A stretch of 6,896 nt of DNA from positions 1-6,896 of the forward strand of contig JACPAU010000129.1 of NCBI GenBank assembly GCA_016180705.1, given 5' to 3'. Shown here piece by piece: positions 6,121 through 6,896 of this stretch. The notes beneath the pieces are model-generated. The model was not told where the DNA came from. It did not search any database and saw only the letters and a program-made list of their open reading frames with translations. The position numbers and the translations under genes were made by a program. Numbering within the stretch: position 1 is the first letter of the stretch; the number at the start of each line of letters is the position of its first letter. This DNA is from Candidatus Methylomirabilota bacterium (GTDB lineage: Bacteria; Methylomirabilota; Methylomirabilia; Methylomirabilales; JACPAU01).

Positions 6121-6788
6121 CGCGATGTTCCTCCTCCTGACCGCCGCGCCCGCCCCGCCCGTTCCGGGCGGCGGCCAGCGGCCTCCGACGTCACTTCCGG
6201 CCGGGCGAAGGCCCGGTCCACCACCTCGCAGAGCGCGTGGCCGATGGCGAGGTGGACCTCCTGGATCCGCGCCGTGGAGCGGGAGGGAACCACGAGGGCC
6301 AGGTCCACCAGGGCCGCCAGCGGGCCGCCCCCCTCTCCCGTCAACCCCACCGTCTTCAGGCCCCGGGCTCGGGCCGCCTCCACCCCCCGCAGGACGTTCC
6401 GCGATTTCCCGGAGGTGCTGAGGGCGAAGGCCAGGTCCCCCGGCTTTCCCAGGGCCTCCACCTGCCGCGCGAAGACCTCCCCGAACTCCCGGTCGTTGGC
6501 GATGGCGGTCAGGGCCGACGTATCGGTGGTGAGGGCCAAGGCCGCCAGCGGGGCCCGCTCGAGCCGGAAGCGGTTCACGAACTCGGCCGCCAGGTGCTGG
6601 GCGTCGGCGGCGCTCCCCCCGTTCCCGAAGAAGAGGAGCGTGCCGCCCCGCTTGAGCGTCTCAACCGTCATCCGGGCCGCTTTCACCAACCGGGGGAGGG
6701 CCTCCGCCACGAACGCCCGCTTCAGCGCCGCACTCTCCTCGAAGCACGCGGCGATGACGTCCGCCTCGTCCCCCGTCGCCCCCACCAT
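6117..6788 (-). CDS. gmhA: GmhA-type phosphoheptose isomerase (sedoheptulose 7-phosphate isomerase, SIS domain)
   Basis: GmhA converts sedoheptulose 7-phosphate to D-glycero-D-manno-heptose 7-phosphate, the first step toward ADP-heptose for lipopolysaccharide inner core, in the cytoplasm. The 223-aa protein is one SIS domain. It has the phosphate-binding loop FFGNGGSAADAQH (53-65) and STSGKS (124-129). The four zinc ligands of E. coli GmhA (His61, Glu65, Gln172, His180) align with His65, Glu69, Gln176 and His184 in QHLAAEF and RIQEVHLAIGH. TTDTSALTAIANDREF (87-102) is also typical. Catalytic and zinc residues being present favours GmhA over the related replication regulator DiaA, though homology alone cannot exclude other SIS sugar isomerases. 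An Arg/Gly-rich tail of about 28 residues (196-223) goes beyond the usual length of about 192-197; its codons hold the ribosome site of the next gene. The start is ATG at 6788, 9 nt after the upstream gene, with a weak TAGGGTGG ribosome site covering that gene's stop codon. Confidence 0.93.
   Translation of the reverse strand: MVGATGDEADVIAACFEESAALKRAFVAEALPRLVKAARMTVETLKRGGTLLFFGNGGSAADAQHLAAEFVNRFRLERAPLAALALTTDTSALTAIANDREFGEVFARQVEALGKPGDLAFALSTSGKSRNVLRGVEAARARGLKTVGLTGEGGGPLAALVDLALVVPSRSTARIQEVHLAIGHALCEVVDRAFARPEVTSEAAGRRPERAGRARRSGGGTSR
6129..6138 (-). promoter_or_regulatory. Ribosome binding site of the LysM gene, inside gmhA
   Basis: The minus strand reads AGGAGGAGGA, 8 nt before the ATG at 6120. 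It is the strongest ribosome site in the window. It lies in the last codons of gmhA, whose TGA overlaps the ATG as ATGA, so ribosomes ending on gmhA can re-initiate here. Confidence 0.7.
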
Positions 6789-6797
6789 GCCCCCACC

Positions 6798-6896
6798 CTA
6801 CGCTTCCCGGAAGACGACCTTTCGCACCTCCACCCGGTCGAGCCCGCTGTGCACCTTGCCCGCCGCCTCCCCCAGGGCCTGCACGTCCACCAGGAG
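6798..6896 (-). CDS. C-terminal end of an unrecognised protein (5' part beyond window)
   Basis: The minus strand is open from the right edge to a TAG at 6800-6798, giving 32 residues that begin LLVDVQALGEAAGKVHSG and end KVVFREA. The frame is supported by the 9-nt spacing to gmhA and by the lack of any other plausible upstream gene end; the fragment is too short to name. It is probably co-transcribed with gmhA, because its stop codon forms part of the gmhA ribosome site. Confidence 0.6.
   Translation of the reverse strand, partial: LLVDVQALGEAAGKVHSGLDRVEVRKVVFREA

Overview
The window is a very GC-rich (roughly 70% by eye), tightly packed stretch of chromosome in which every supportable gene is on the minus strand, so transcription runs from the right edge to the left. 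Reading in that direction the order is: the 3' end of an unrecognised gene, a sedoheptulose-7-phosphate isomerase (gmhA), an exported LysM-domain protein, dprA, topA, and trmFO, which runs off the left edge. Gaps between genes are 9, -4, 32, about 81 and 8 nt. The layout looks like one operon, with the dprA-topA spacer the only plausible place for an internal promoter or processing site. No stretch longer than 100 bases lacks a gene. I see no RNA genes, mobile elements, CRISPR arrays or attachment sites.

The block dprA-topA-trmFO is an old conserved gene order, known for example in Bacillus subtilis as smf-topA-gid followed by codV and clpQ/clpY. A xerC-like recombinase and hslV/hslU are therefore the best guess for what lies beyond the left edge. 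A heptose isomerase for lipopolysaccharide core points to an outer-membrane (diderm) bacterium. TrmFO in place of TrmA argues against a gammaproteobacterium. High GC, a diderm envelope and this gene order would fit lineages such as NC10/Rokubacteria or deltaproteobacterial groups, but the sequence alone cannot decide.

Functionally the right half is envelope work: heptose precursor synthesis, and a secreted peptidoglycan-binding protein translationally coupled to it by an ATGA overlap. The left half is DNA and RNA maintenance: DprA for single-strand DNA handling and RecA loading, TopA for relaxing negative supercoils, and TrmFO for the folate-dependent m5U54 modification of tRNA.

This is an ordinary housekeeping region and I did not find an undescribed system. 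The points most worth a second look are: a tandem internal duplication in the C-terminal half of the LysM protein; five zinc ribbons at the end of TopA; a 9-base G tract in topA from which a -1 shift would read without a stop into trmFO; a roughly 19-residue insertion in TrmFO; and a hairpin in the dprA-topA spacer.
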